NCBI GenBank assembly: GCA_025786725.1
Contig: JAHLTZ010000019.1
Span: forward strand, 62,001-126,000
Direction: 5' to 3'
Origin: Syncephalis fuscata
Taxonomy: Eukaryota; Zoopagomycota; Zoopagomycetes; Zoopagales; Piptocephalidaceae
DNA length: 64,000 nucleotides
The position numbers and the translations under genes were made by a program. A model generated the notes under the pieces. That model searched no databases, was not told where the DNA came from, and saw nothing but the letters and a program-made list of their open reading frames with translations. How positions within the stretch are numbered: the first letter of the stretch is position 1; the number at the start of each line of letters is the position of its first letter. This document shows positions 35,205 to 47,495 of the stretch, in pieces.

Positions 35205-37973
35205 ATGGGTGCTCAAATGAGCAAAGAGCAGGGCCACCTGCATTTTGGTTACTGCCTCGAACAGGATACGCTGGTTGAGGAAATTAAGGAAAAAGAAGAC
35301 GCAGGCGGTCATTCACCTAGCGATGCTCGTCCAGGATCTACTACAGGCGACGATGAACAGCTATTAGCCTCACTTATTGCCGTATTTGAAGATGGACGGC
35401 CACCTTTCTCAGTGGCTACATCGGCCCATCCACATCTACATCCAACGACTACACTTAACACAGCTGGAAATAACTTGAATTCAGCCCCTACACAGCCATC
35501 CGATTTGCCTATTGGTGCATCTAATAATCATCTTCATGTTACCTGGAATGCCGATACACTACTCGATCTAGTTAGTGATGAAGGTAGTGACGATGAAGAT
35601 GATCATGAAAATGCCACTGGATTTGCTTCTATTTATGGCCAACTTGACATTGCTGACGATATGAATGATCGATCGCCGGACGACCGATACACTCAATGGA
35701 TGCCAACAGATGCTTTGTCGCTTGATACATCACCGGAATTAATAACTGACAAAATACTTGCGGACAATTCGACTGATAAATGCCATGAAAACCCTACAGA
35801 TCAACAAAACAACACGGCAGAGAATGAGAAAGATTCGCAAAGACCAAGTATGGCATCTGCACGGCCGTCTATGTCAAAATCGCCAACTCAATTAAAGCCA
35901 CTGACCTTTGACCAGCTACCATCGACGGGTGCGCTTATTGGTTTATGTGGAGCACGTCTACGTAGACTATCACCTAATATTGGTTTGTTACAAAGTCTTG
36001 TATGCCTACAGCTATGTTGTAATCAACTGCGATCACTACCGCCGGAGATTGGACATTTGACTGGTCTACGTACGTTGGATCTATCAGGCAACCAGCTTCG
36101 TCGTCTACCAGAAACAATAGGCCACCTTACACAGTTGACTGTATTACGCGTTTCTCGTAATCGTTTACAAGCATTGCCACGTTCTATTGGACGACTTGAA
36201 CGACTTGAACGACTGGCTATTGATCGTAACAGACTAACACAGTTGCCATCGGAAATTGGCCAATTAAAACGACTTGGGTGGATGGATGTGCGTTGGAATA
36301 CTGAGTTATCGGCATTACCAGCTGAACTTATCCGATTGGCATTTTTACGTCGACTACGCACGACGGGCTGTCCATTGCAGCGTCGCCGTATTTCACACCG
36401 AGAACGGGCAGCCGATGATGGTACATTGTTTGCTTTTGAACCCATTATATTGGCTGGAGGCGATATACCGCCACCATTGGCACCAGAGACGAGTAGCCGT
36501 ACACGCACACGGACCACATCAGCACCGGTTGTAGGCGATGGTGCTACTGAAGGTATTTCTGATGTACCACAGCCTGTACTGCCTGTCGATCCTACTGGCC
36601 CACCTAGTCTACGCGAATTGGCTGCTCGTACGATTATTCGTCACCAAATGCCGTTACCTGCTAACCTGCCTGCTTCTTTAAAACGCTATCTTTCCTCGGC
36701 TACTCGATGCACAGAATGTAATGGCCCATTTTTTGAGCATACACATCGTCGTCGACGGTTATTTATGAAGCAATATCGTGAAATCTGGCTTGAATATCAG
36801 CTATGTTCGCCTCATTGGGCAACAGATCGCGAAAGAATTGCTTGTCTATTTGGTGAATTACCACCAACGGCCATGTCCTACGATCAGAACGATAATACAA
36901 GTTATGATAAATCGACAGATAGGCAACGACAAAGACATGCCAACAATACGCTACGACAAACGACGGCCATGCACAATAACGACAACGTTGATCCAAATGG
37001 CGTTGATGGTGGCACCTTTTCTGGTCTACCTAGTCAGCGTCGACGAAGCACATTGATGAATATTGCCACGCGTACCATGGGTCGTTCCTCGACTATACGT
37101 CGCATGAGTCTTTTAATGTCTGACCATGGATCGGATAGTAAACAACAGCAACAGCAGCAACAAAAACAAGTTGAAACTGTTCCTTTAGCTTTATTATTTA
37201 CACCGCCACCAGCTCCAGCGATTTCAATTGCTCAATTGGAACAAAAAACAACGACAAAATCGACCCGCCCTTCATTGTCTATTAAACGTACACGGGGCAA
37301 TACCCGTCCCACGGCAATGTCAATTATTGGCATGAATAACAATAATGTGAATGGTAATGTTGCTAATATTAGTAATGGCAATGGCAATAGCGTGCCAATG
37401 GATACGACTTTATCAAATGCTACGTTTGAAAGTATTACAGCAGCAGCTACTTCGACTATGACTACTGATTCAAGTGCTACTAGCGGCAACCCAGCCACAT
37501 CCATGGCCATGGCCAGTGGATCTAACTTGGCAGTTGGACCAACTCATTTACTAACGACCATTGCCACTGCTCGTACTGCGTTGGCTAATTTCAATGATGC
37601 GGCCTTTTCTCCGCCCAATTCACCCGGTGCTGAATCAATTTTATCAGCCCATGAGCTTGATGTGGATCCGGATGCAATTGATGTGCTTATTTCGTCCGAT
37701 AATAACGATAGATTAATGAGTGCTGCCTCAAGTGGATTGCTTATTTCTTCCCCTTCGTCGACATCGATTCTATCAGGACATGGACACTTTACACTATCGC
37801 CACCACCATCGTCTTCTTCGCAAATTGACGGTACAAGTTCGTTATCTGATGGCACAACGACCATTGGACGCAAAACAACTTTAGTGGGTAGTATTCGTCG
37901 TCGTCTTGGAGCTAGATCTCGTCCTAGTGCTCGTTCATTACGACGAGCTTTTGTAAGCGATCAAACGAATTAG
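35205..37973 (+). CDS. Large leucine-rich-repeat protein with myristoylation signal
   Basis: An intronless 922-residue ORF, unusual among these intron-rich genes. It begins MGAQMSKE, which fits the N-myristoylation pattern M-G-x-x-x-S, suggesting membrane attachment. Residues about 70-230 are acidic and low complexity. A block of about seven LRRs follows (roughly 235-390), with units such as LDLSGNQLRRLPETIGHLTQ, typical of the Shoc2/PIRL type with L-P-x-x-I-G. After it comes a conserved-looking segment (SLRELAARTIIRH, then CTECNGPFFEH and LCSPHW), whose Cys/His may bind zinc. The rest is Ser/Thr/Asn-rich with a basic C-terminus. A scaffold role in Ras- or kinase-linked signalling is inferred. 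The TCAATCATGG context supports the start. Confidence 0.85.
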   Translation: MGAQMSKEQGHLHFGYCLEQDTLVEEIKEKEDAGGHSPSDARPGSTTGDDEQLLASLIAVFEDGRPPFSVATSAHPHLHPTTTLNTAGNNLNSAPTQPSDLPIGASNNHLHVTWNADTLLDLVSDEGSDDEDDHENATGFASIYGQLDIADDMNDRSPDDRYTQWMPTDALSLDTSPELITDKILADNSTDKCHENPTDQQNNTAENEKDSQRPSMASARPSMSKSPTQLKPLTFDQLPSTGALIGLCGARLRRLSPNIGLLQSLVCLQLCCNQLRSLPPEIGHLTGLRTLDLSGNQLRRLPETIGHLTQLTVLRVSRNRLQALPRSIGRLERLERLAIDRNRLTQLPSEIGQLKRLGWMDVRWNTELSALPAELIRLAFLRRLRTTGCPLQRRRISHRERAADDGTLFAFEPIILAGGDIPPPLAPETSSRTRTRTTSAPVVGDGATEGISDVPQPVLPVDPTGPPSLRELAARTIIRHQMPLPANLPASLKRYLSSATRCTECNGPFFEHTHRRRRLFMKQYREIWLEYQLCSPHWATDRERIACLFGELPPTAMSYDQNDNTSYDKSTDRQRQRHANNTLRQTTAMHNNDNVDPNGVDGGTFSGLPSQRRRSTLMNIATRTMGRSSTIRRMSLLMSDHGSDSKQQQQQQQKQVETVPLALLFTPPPAPAISIAQLEQKTTTKSTRPSLSIKRTRGNTRPTAMSIIGMNNNNVNGNVANISNGNGNSVPMDTTLSNATFESITAAATSTMTTDSSATSGNPATSMAMASGSNLAVGPTHLLTTIATARTALANFNDAAFSPPNSPGAESILSAHELDVDPDAIDVLISSDNNDRLMSAASSGLLISSPSSTSILSGHGHFTLSPPPSSSSQIDGTSSLSDGTTTIGRKTTLVGSIRRRLGARSRPSARSLRRAFVSDQTN

Positions 37974-38811
37974 TTTTATCACGTTTTGTCTGTTGTTTAT
38001 TAGCTTTTATATCCTGCCTATAATAACCATCGGCTATGACTGGTGTATGTGTTTATTCTTGCTATCCTCATATTTTCTTTTGTTATTGTTCGTTCTTTAT
38101 ATCACTTCTCTTCCTATTGTTGTCGTTGTCACTTTTATTTTATAGGCATCGCCAACGGCCATAACACATTCACACTCTTACCTGTCTCTACACTTATCAC
38201 TGATATTAGCACTTGGATTCAAATCCATAAAAATCAAATGTCTTATTAAAATTCGTTGTTTTTTAAATAGTGTTTTAATAGTTGACTAATAATCGTTTTT
38301 AATATTTGTCGTTGCTTATTTAGTAGGCATTTCTTGCGTGAACTAATGCAAGAATAATGCAATCAAACAACTTATAATAATGCGAAATGACACATGACAA
38401 ACATAGTGTAATATCAATAATATCAATAAATAAATATTCTTGATATCATATTTTGTTCTTATGTTTAAGTAATTATAAAGACACTTTACAATTCATCGAC
38501 AAACAATATACATGTTTTTATATACATCATATCCTCAGCTGGTATTTATTTCGTGATAGTGACGTTTATTTAGTGTAGTGACTTGCATCATTACTTAATG
38601 ATAAGACATCGATTATCGAAAAATAACATTCTTGAGCTGCTATTTAAAATGTTTAATTTTATAGTGTTGGCTATTTTGCACATTTTAAAGCATTAAGCAA
38701 TTACTTATGTTTTAATGGCTCATTTGATTTGAATATTCGATATATTTACTATACAAACGTTTTATTTATAACATAAATGCCTTGTCTAATCCGCCTTTCG
38801 CGCTAATTTGA
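37974..38811. other. Intergenic, no gene seen
   Basis: AT-rich 3' region of the LRR gene. No intact ORF of interest. Confidence 0.5.
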
Positions 38812-40892
38812 CTAATAATGACATTTAATATAGATATTAGAAAAGTTCATCATACGCGTATTCACTTGGAACCAGTGATGTTGTTTCAATGGCGCCTGGA
38901 GCCATATATTTTGCATTGCCATCGAATTGTTCATTATGAGACAAATCGGTGGTTTGTAAATACAGCCTGTTCGCATATCAACAAACCAGTTTTCTTTATA
39001 CTGTGTACCAAGCATAAGGCATAAAGATCCAAGAAAGGGAGTTGGTACCAAGTCGATTGGATAAGTGACTGAACGCAATAGATTGCCATTGCAAGCATCC
39101 AGTACATCTAATGTCTTGCCGTTCTTAACAACAATCAGCTTTTCTCTGTATAGTCCTTTAATTTGAAAGTGGCTTATAGGCCGGCTCCATAATATATGTT
39201 CTTGGTCAGAACAGTCAATTGTAGTAATTGACTGTAATCTCTGGCGTCGAATATTGATTGTAACGAAGCAGCTGGCAAAAACTTGCCTAATACAAATAAT
39301 GATAATGAAACGTCAAATGTTCTACCGGAAATGCGACTTTGATAATCTTTCGTATCCCATGTAGTAATTAAACATATTTTCTCGGTATATATTTCGGTAT
39401 GAATTGCAGCGTTTGAACAAAATAAAATGGCATTTTGCTCTGATAGTATTTTTTTGCATTAAGATCGGCCTTTTTGCCCATCAGATACATTCCATTAGAG
39501 GCGCATTGTTCGAATTTTACCGTTATCGGCTTGTAAGCCTTGAGTAAAACTAGATGTAGAGGCTTTGATGGTTTTCACAAATCTGAGCATTTTTGCTACT
39601 ATTATAAATTGACGCCGGTCGCGAGAAGCAAATTAACACAAGGTACCAGAGCATCTCCGTCTAATATTGGGCCTTTCATCTATTAGTTTCTATTTAAGTT
39701 AAATAAGCCAGCTGTCTGATCTGATGCTCCTCCACATACAGTTTCATAAAACATCCAATCATTATGAATATTTTCGGGCAAGGTAGCACGTATCCTTCAT
39801 GGCCTCTATCATCACCTGCAAAATAAAGAATATTGGGATACGAATCCCCGTTAATACTCCATAATACAAAGGCTTTTCTTGATTGAATAAATCTTCTCTC
39901 TAAATATTCTGTGTCCGAGTACTTATAGTGTTTATCTAAACTATTAGAAATGTTAAATTTAAGTTTTTTAATATACACGCTTTCATTTCAGTTAAACTAA
40001 CTATTATTAATAAAATTAGTGAATATTTTATATAGTTGTTAATGTTTTGTAATTATTAGTTACCTATTGGATTGCCAATACAGACGGCCTTTACGTCATT
40101 GTATATAGGTAGAAAACATAAGCCACAATACATTGATGTGTTGCATGAACAGAGTAAATTCTTGGTTTACCATCAAATAAAATTGATGATGAAATGGTTA
40201 ATTCTTTTCAAGCCAATTCTTCTTCGTTTTGTTCAGTTTGTTTGCTAAAAACACTATGTTGAATTACCCGCACACTTGTTTCTTGCTTGTTTTTTACAAA
40301 TGCATTCCATGGATTTACACTAATTAGATCAAGTTGCGTGCGTCTGTCAAGTGGTAACTCGCACTCTCGCTTTTTAAATTGCCCAGCCATAAAATTATAA
40401 TTAGTTTGGCGACAACGTTGGCAAATATAAAACCATTGTGCGGCATCAAAATCAAAAATGGCCGATATAAAAAAATTAGGTAGTGTGCATTCATAATCTT
40501 TGTTATCGTTGGCTGTAGCGGTAGGCTATAATAAGCGTTTTCGCTTTTTCTTATTTACATCGGGTGTAGATTCTCTTAATTTCGCTACAACATTGATATA
40601 CCAGTTATACCATGTAAGCCATTCTTGTTCTCGTCGATCACCTAGTGGAAATGTTTCTATATTGTCGTTCCCAATAATCAGATCGATTAACTATAGTCTG
40701 GTAGATAAATCGACAGCTGGCGGCAAAGAGTACCAGTTCTTGAACTTCCATAAAGTAATACAAGTACAGTAAGATGTCATAGGTTTGCCATATGCAATGA
40801 CTGTTGGCACTCAAAGTCATGTTAAGAGAAATAGCAATATTAAAATTGGTATGTTGAGAACAGTTTGTGCAATGCAGTGAAAATACGAACAC
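38812..40892 (-). pseudogene. Decayed F-box protein gene, copy 1
   Basis: Reading from 40892 on the minus strand there is an F-box-like segment (DILLYLYYFMEVQELVLFAA, then CRFIYQTIVNRSDYWERQYR). A frameshift or stop near 40640 interrupts it, and the next frame continues PLGDRREQEWLTWYNWYINV. Further downstream fragments in different frames (40390-40208, 39978-39694 and 39078-38812) look like remnants of the substrate-binding half. F-box proteins are SCF ubiquitin-ligase adaptors. No ORF exceeds about 95 codons. A second decayed copy lies at 44302-44850 in the same orientation. Some breaks could be introns, but several are not. Confidence 0.6.
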
Positions 40893-42708
40893 TTGCTATG
40901 CAATAAAGACTGCAATAGGTATGCGTAAGAAGATATAGTAAAAATAGATAGATTATTGCTTTTTATTGAGTGAGAATAAAATATATATATCTATTTACAA
41001 GTAATTGTAGATATGGGCTGCTAATAAGATGTGTCATCAATGGTCACATTGTAGCGAAAGCATAGGCCTGATGCTATACATATTTTTCCTGTTTGAACAA
41101 CTTAACTTGCCTTGGCTTTTATCTGCCAATTTGCTTATTTTTTATATATTTTTAGCTCTTAAATTACATACCAACTATCGAACTAACAGTCACCGATACT
41201 CACTTGTAAAAAAACATTTATATAACTATCTTCGTATTATTTGAAGATACACCTGATATTTATGCAAAAGTATTTATTTACGAATTACTGAATGTGAAAA
41301 TTAGCAATTTATAATGCTAAATAGGATAATAACAATATATCAAATAACCTATAGACTAATTACATAAAAACGCAGCGGCTTATCATGAGAAATTAAGCGT
41401 AACTTTATTTTTTACACTTTATTATCAATTCCATCAAGTAATAAAAAAAAACGAAATTAACCCGCTTATATTCAAAAAGAACCTAATACTAATAAACTTT
41501 ATCATGTACCATTTTGTAATTACTGTTGCAAATTAATCCAATACAATCGCATATTTCACTCACGATTTGACGTTAGATTATTCTATTTAAACCTTAAAAC
41601 TATTTATTTTTTATTGCACTTCATGTCTATTAATATACTGCGTCAATAGCAATTAGCCGGACGTTGTTGAGCTATATAGTATTCACAATTACATCACAGC
41701 ATAGTCAATATTGTACATGATATTATTGTTAATGGTTTTAAACATGTTCATAACGTGTAATTAATTATAAGATATGTTCTTACACATTATAACAAATTGT
41801 ATACATTATTATTATATGACACATTGTTGATTAATATTTATTTCATGCCAAAACCTTTTGTGTAACACCCAGTAACCGGTATGAGCATTTATTGGTAAGG
41901 TACCGATTGTCCTAATATAACATTGTTTTACTCCTATTTTGAAGGATTTTGAATGCATAGCATTGAAGATTTTACACGATCTAAGCATTAAATATTTATT
42001 TACAATTTAATAGCCTATTTGATCTCTCTGTTTTAACTGATTCACATTGTTGTATTTATTAAACAAGATTATCAAAAGAACAGAAAACAATATAATTAAT
42101 AGTTAAGACACTAGATTATGGAGTGGGGCGTTGGAAGTTTGAGCAAATGTGTGATCGGGGTACATGAAAAAACGTTTCGTGTCGGATTAATGAAGTTCAG
42201 TGATAACTGGTAAGGACGCAATAAAGTAATATGAACAATATTATATTGCGCTTACTTGCCATTTAAAACATGTATTAAATGGCAATCGTATTTCAAAAAA
42301 AATAACAGAGTTGCACATGTTGTGATAATGCACTCCATACATATCAAACATTTCTGCCAGCACTCTTGAATACGTATCAATATCTAATTTGCAATTGAAA
42401 ACACTTGCTAAATGAGAGGATAGAAACCATTGAATGCTATTGTTTCTGTAGTATTGATAGGCCTTAAATTACTAGTTTTTGATACAACTACAACACCAGC
42501 TATGTAACATCAATAATAAAGCTTTATCGATCGAATTCTCATAAAAGGCGTCGCTTGTGCAAATGCAAACTAGGATTCTATATCCTTGCAACATTCCTCC
42601 AGCTCTTTGTTCCACTTTCTAACGTTCTTCTACACAACGGCCTGGTGCCTTGTTAAATCAATTAACCACTATTTTTTTACGTCCAAACACACTATCCAAT
42701 AACGAATC
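40893..42708. other. Intergenic, no gene seen
   Basis: Very AT-rich. A 71-codon ORF at 41029 has no recognisable features. The last 100 bp are A/C-rich and probably form the LPMO leader. Confidence 0.5.
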
Positions 42709-43713
42709 ATGATAAATCTAACGAAAATTGCCACTATGGCCATGCTTGGTCTTAGTGCACTACAAAACGTGGCTGGTCACATGAAATTATTTGCTCCCAT
42801 CCCTCGCGGTGATGCACGTATACAAAAACAATACTTTGGAATTGTCGACTACGATCTTCATGCACCATTGAACGACCGCAGATTCCTTGGCAAGTTTCCG
42901 TGCCGCCATCAAAGAAAAGGTCCGGTTATGGCCAAGTATACGGCTGGCAAGTCGTTCCCTGTAATGTTTAAGACCGGTAACTCGCACCGAGGTGGACATT
43001 GTCAGTTTGCAATTTCCTATGACAATGGTCAAAACTGGGTGGTGCTTAAAACTATCATTGACTTATGCTTTTTGGACAAAGCCCCATGGGTCTACAATAT
43101 TCCATTGCCTAAGGGGGCCAAGAACGGAGAAGCAATATTTGCCTGGACTTGGATGAACGCCGAAGGCAACCGTGAATACTATATGAACTGTGTTGACATT
43201 CAAATCAACGGTGGCAGTAACACAGGCAGTCTTACCGGTCCCGAATTGTTCGTTGGTCAGTTGCCTGGCAGGCCAAGAATTCCTGAATGGGCCAATACTG
43301 ATGCTAAGAAAGACGGTAAAGAATACTTTTTCAATCGCAAGATTGTTACTATTCCGTCTGGAGCCCAGCCTACTCGTGAAGGTACGGTAGTTGGTGAAGG
43401 AGGTAATGGCAGAAAGCCCGTCAATATGCCACCAGTCAAGCTTCCGTGGAATCGCTTCCACAACGATGATGCCGCCCATCAGGATGATAGAATTAAAACG
43501 GTATTTATTGCAACAAATGACAATCCAGGCATTGGTGTTAAAGGCAACAGTGAAGCAAACCATCCATATGTGAAAGGTGATTCTTCTGAAGTTCCACCTA
43601 CTAAAGACACTGGTTCCAACACTTCCAAGTCTCTGGTAAGGAAGAAAAATCAGACAAAGAAAGTCGAAGAAAAGAAAGAAGGTTATGAAATGCCAGGAGG
43701 TTTACGAAGATGA
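42709..43713 (+). CDS. Secreted AA11-like lytic polysaccharide monooxygenase
   Basis: An intronless 334-residue protein. The signal peptide (1-23, ending QNVAG) is followed by His24 in HMKLFAPIPRG, which becomes the N-terminal histidine of the copper histidine brace. The second brace His is H97 in NSHRGGHCQFAISYDNG. NREYYMNCVDIQI supplies the expected Tyr-containing strand. Cys residues (C65, C98, and those near 117 and 165) would form the family disulfides. The pattern fits fungal AA11 LPMOs, which oxidatively cleave chitin. After about residue 195 the protein is a low-complexity, Lys-rich tail with no carbohydrate-binding module (KKNQTKKVEEKKEG), an extension whose role is unknown. It lies between two decayed F-box copies. 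Substrate is inferred from family. Confidence 0.88.
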   Translation: MINLTKIATMAMLGLSALQNVAGHMKLFAPIPRGDARIQKQYFGIVDYDLHAPLNDRRFLGKFPCRHQRKGPVMAKYTAGKSFPVMFKTGNSHRGGHCQFAISYDNGQNWVVLKTIIDLCFLDKAPWVYNIPLPKGAKNGEAIFAWTWMNAEGNREYYMNCVDIQINGGSNTGSLTGPELFVGQLPGRPRIPEWANTDAKKDGKEYFFNRKIVTIPSGAQPTREGTVVGEGGNGRKPVNMPPVKLPWNRFHNDDAAHQDDRIKTVFIATNDNPGIGVKGNSEANHPYVKGDSSEVPPTKDTGSNTSKSLVRKKNQTKKVEEKKEGYEMPGGLRR

Positions 43714-44301
43714 ATGAAATATTACAGCTATTTATTTGCACAACGCTTAGTTGTAACAGCAGATTGTAGTTGATAATAACGTACTGAAATGAAAAATAAA
43801 TAAACGACAGTCTTGTGCTGGCACTTGACATTTTCTACAAAAAAGTGCAGCAATTAATATTAAATCTTGTGTCTTAAGCTGTGTTACCAATTATGTTTGC
43901 TGTGTTGGTAAGAAAAAATTGTGCGATCACTGCCACTAATATGTACTTAAAGTTTTGTTATTATGCTCACCATACTAATAATTTATAATCCGTCTAATAT
44001 TTATTATTAGGCGAAAAAGGCTATAAAAGATATAATCAACAGCTATTGTTTATTATATATATCATGTGTGGTAATAACACACGTTAAAAACAAATTAGTA
44101 TACATCATTCAAGTTTTACTATTAGTCATATTTGCTATAAAATGATAGTTTTACTTAATATCAATAAACATCAATAGGCTTAATCTTATTTTACTTTTTT
44201 AGCTTCATCTCTCGTTTACTATAAACTATTACAATTCAAATATAACAAATAGAATAAATTTATTATTAATACTAATAAGTTACCATGTTATATTTTGAGC
44301 G
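43714..44301. other. Intergenic, no gene seen
   Basis: AT-rich 3' flank of the LPMO gene, including AATAAATAAA near 43795. No gene is seen. Confidence 0.5.
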
Positions 44302-44850
44302 TTAAAGAAAGTATTTGCAAACATCAAATACTGAAACTATGAGATAATGCCAGGGTAAATTGCAGCTTGGCCATTTAAGATTCATATCCAAACACAAAAG
44401 TATAAAGCTAAAGCTATCGTATTGTTGACGTTGATAATAAGCATAGAACCATCGAATAGAACCAAGATTACAAACAAGCGGCAAATAATTAATATGTGGA
44501 ACATCATAGGGATTTTTATCAACATTGATAATAGTAGATGATAATAAATGTTTTTGGTTTGCCTGATTTACATTGTATGTAGACTCTTTTAATTTTAACA
44601 TTGATATGCCAGTTATACCATTTAAGTCATTCTTGTTTCGTCGATCACCTAGTGGAAATGTTTTCTATATTGTCGTTCCCAATAATCAGGTCGGTTAACT
44701 ATAGTCTGGTAGATAAATCGACAGCTGGGGCAAAGAGTACCAGTTCTTGAACTTCCATAAAGTAATACAAGTACAGTAAACATGCTGCTTGCCATATGCG
44801 GTGACTATTGGCACTCAAAGTCATGATTAGCGAGAAATAGCTACATTAAA
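44302..44850 (-). pseudogene. Decayed F-box protein gene, copy 2
   Basis: About 280 bp (44558-44840) are closely similar to 40555-40840, in the same orientation, with scattered substitutions and indels. The stretch covers the F-box piece (YYFMEVQELVLFA) and the following WYN motif. Downstream on the minus strand an open frame of 99 codons continues to 44302. The F-box start is lost and frames are broken. It is a truncated relative of copy 1, most likely from a tandem duplication before decay. Confidence 0.6.
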
Positions 44851-45553
44851 ATTGATACGTGATAGGCAGTATGAACGGTAATAGGTGGAAAGAAAAAGAA
44901 GAAAGTGAGCACGATTATGGACTGTTTTATTTTATTCATAGCATAATGTTACACGATTGCGTATGTCATTCAAATGCAATGGATAATAAATGTATACAAG
45001 TGAAATTGTAGTTACTTTTTTGTATACTTTAAACCATTTCATAGCTAAAATTTATTTGTAGTAATTGTATTGTTTGTAAGTTGAAAATTATATAAATTGA
45101 AAATTAATTATATACTCGTCGCGCATTAGTTGTAGTTACTTTTAATAGAAAATACTATGTTCATCATTAAATCAATCTGGGGGTGGAAATATCAAATTGA
45201 GTGAATTTACCTGACCATCTCAAATCAGTCTAATCATCACAGAAAATGCAAGTTCTTCCTCGTAAAGACTTAGATATCTACGGTATGTTGTATAGAATGT
45301 GAATGTTTATCCATTCTTTTGGCGTATTGTATTTGGTTCCAGCTAACAGCTTGTAATTACAAAAACATTAGACATTAAATACTGATAATCACGTATTACT
45401 TTTGCAAAATATTCCTATTTTATTTGCTCATTCAACACGTAAGTCTTGTAGAAATACCGTTCTTTCCCTTGTTTATACATATTAACAAAAAAACGGTAAC
45501 GGCCACGTCATAGCGTAGCAGTAATTGGCTTATAAACGCACTTGCAGCTCATC
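44851..45553. other. Intergenic, no gene seen
   Basis: AT-rich with no notable ORF. The last part becomes less AT-rich toward the carrier start. Confidence 0.45.
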
Positions 45554-46722
45554 ATGTTTGGCTGGTGGCAGCACCTCATAGCGTCTTCTTGTTCCGCAAT
45601 TATATCCCGTTTTCTAACACATCCACGTAAGCGGATAAATGCAAGCTAACAGCCAACTGACAACTATGTATTGGCTTTATAGTAGACACGCTTCGAGTGC
45701 GAATACAATCATCACAAGCACACAATACCCAAGCACATAAGCATGATAGTGGATGGCAACAGTTTAAGCAGAGTTTGCATGGCGTAACATTAGCAAATCT
45801 TTACAACGGTCTTGCTGTAGCGTTGTCGTTTTCTGCACCTGCTTTTGTTCTTTATCAAGGCACATATGACGGCGTTAAATGGTTATTAGTTGATGCACTG
45901 CATCTGCTAACCTACGATGCTTTCATTTGTCATATTCTAGGGGCCTGTGCCGCTGAAATTACCTCAAATCTTATCTGGACACCAATGGAATTGATAAAAA
46001 GTCGTATGCAAGCAGTTAAAGATAAAAATGAAAACACTTTGACTGAGAATATTCCATTCACTCTTCTAGTCACTGATCCTGAAGTGATGTACGATAGTAA
46101 CGAGGGACAGCAATTGCCAGAAGAAGCACCAGAGGAGCGACTATTGCAGCATGGGATAACCATGAACAGCCTGAGCATAATAGTCTGGGCTGGAGGGATG
46201 CTTGTCGTTTAGCTTATTCAATCTGGAAGACAAATGGCATGCTTGGCTTTCTACGTGGCTACTGGCTTGGTGTCTTTATCTACGCGCCCTATTCGTGTAT
46301 CTATTTTGTTATTTATGAACGCATCAAGCCAGCTTGTTTCTTCTAACAGACGAGTCAAATGGTGTAATCATCAATGATACAACGCACTATCCAGTCTGGG
46401 TGTATCTTGCTGGGTCTGCAATCTCTGTGCAGTTGGAGCTGCGTTGACCAACCCACTCGACGTTGTACGCACGCGATGGCAAGTGTCGCATACTAATGAC
46501 CGTGCCGTCTCTAGCGCTAATGACTGGCTTAGCGTCGCCATCCACCTTTGGCGGTATGAAGGGCGTTGGCGTGCATTTACGCGAGGTGTATGGGCTCGAG
46601 TGCTGGCCATGGTACCTGGTGCCGTTATAGGATGGACTATTTTCGAAATGTTCCGTGTTTATTACACAACTCCAGAAGTCGCTACAATTAAAATAGTATC
46701 TGCAGCGATTGCACTCAGATAA
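45554..46722 (+). pseudogene. Mitochondrial carrier (SLC25) family gene with several frameshifts
   Basis: Exon 1 (45554-45626) and exon 2 (from 45683) join to give the first carrier signature PLDTLRVRIQ. The second repeat has PMELIKSRMQ, and the third has PLDVVRTRWQ, preceded by CAVGAALTN. The protein is thus a three-repeat inner-membrane carrier, resembling the SLC25A44 group. Three breaks, each equivalent to loss of one base, separate the pieces: near 46149 (in an acidic loop), near 46344 (TTC-TTC-TAA) and near 46425. Between them long conserved-looking stretches (GWRDACRLAYSIWKTNGMLG, YLAGSAIS) are intact. This is either a recent pseudogene or a gene hit by assembly indels. Substrate cannot be told. 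Confidence 0.7.
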
Positions 46723-47495
46723 ATTAGACAAATGGCTACATTGTTTATTAATAGCTAATAAATAGTATATATATTTATATTAAAAATGTCGTCGTAAGCT
46801 TATAAACAATATAGATTTAGATAATAACAAAAGTATATGAATTATCATGCCTAAATATAGTGACTCGACGATAAATAGAATGCATCTTGTAATATATTAA
46901 TAATTACAAGAAAAAGCCTTAATAGTAAAAGAATAATATCTACAATATACTATATTATATTACTAAGCAGCAAGTAAAGTATTAATAAATATTTGAATTA
47001 TTTTGTATAATTAATCCATCTTAATGAGTATTTATTTATTTTTAATATTGGTTATAAAATAGGTCAATACAAAAGCTTATTGAAATTTAACAAACAATAA
47101 TGCATTGTTAGTAATATTACCATATATTTCAAAATACCAGCCATTATCATAAATATTGACTAGTAAACAAACAGTCTATTTACTTTATAATAACTTTGAA
47201 CTGTCTTTAAAAGCAATTTGTAAGCAACAATGTTTTATAGTTCAATTCATTAGAATATATATGACACTGCCGCTACTCAGCAACATAAGCGTGACCAATT
47301 CTAGTTCCATCAATTTCACATCAAGTAACTCCGCGCATTATCGTATATTTTCTCGAGACGGTTTTTCCTAACAACGAGTGAATTTGGATCAACATCGGTG
47401 TTATCTCTTTATCCATTTCATCAATCTTTTCCTTTGCTGCCACAGCAGTAATATAGTGTCATCTTTTATTTTATCTCTACTTTAAACCAAACACT
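46723..47495. other. Intergenic, no gene seen
   Basis: AT-rich, then a more balanced DRE2 promoter from about 47330. ORF 47156-47371 shows no features. Confidence 0.5.

Noticed and set aside
38210-38230. tRNA T-arm-like string (ggattcaaatcc)
   Set aside because: No matching acceptor stem, D-arm or anticodon arm can be folded around it. No tRNA gene was found anywhere in the window.
41029-41244. 71-residue hydrophobic ORF
   Set aside because: It lies in AT-rich intergenic DNA. Leu/Ile/Phe richness follows from base composition and no start context or neighbour supports it.
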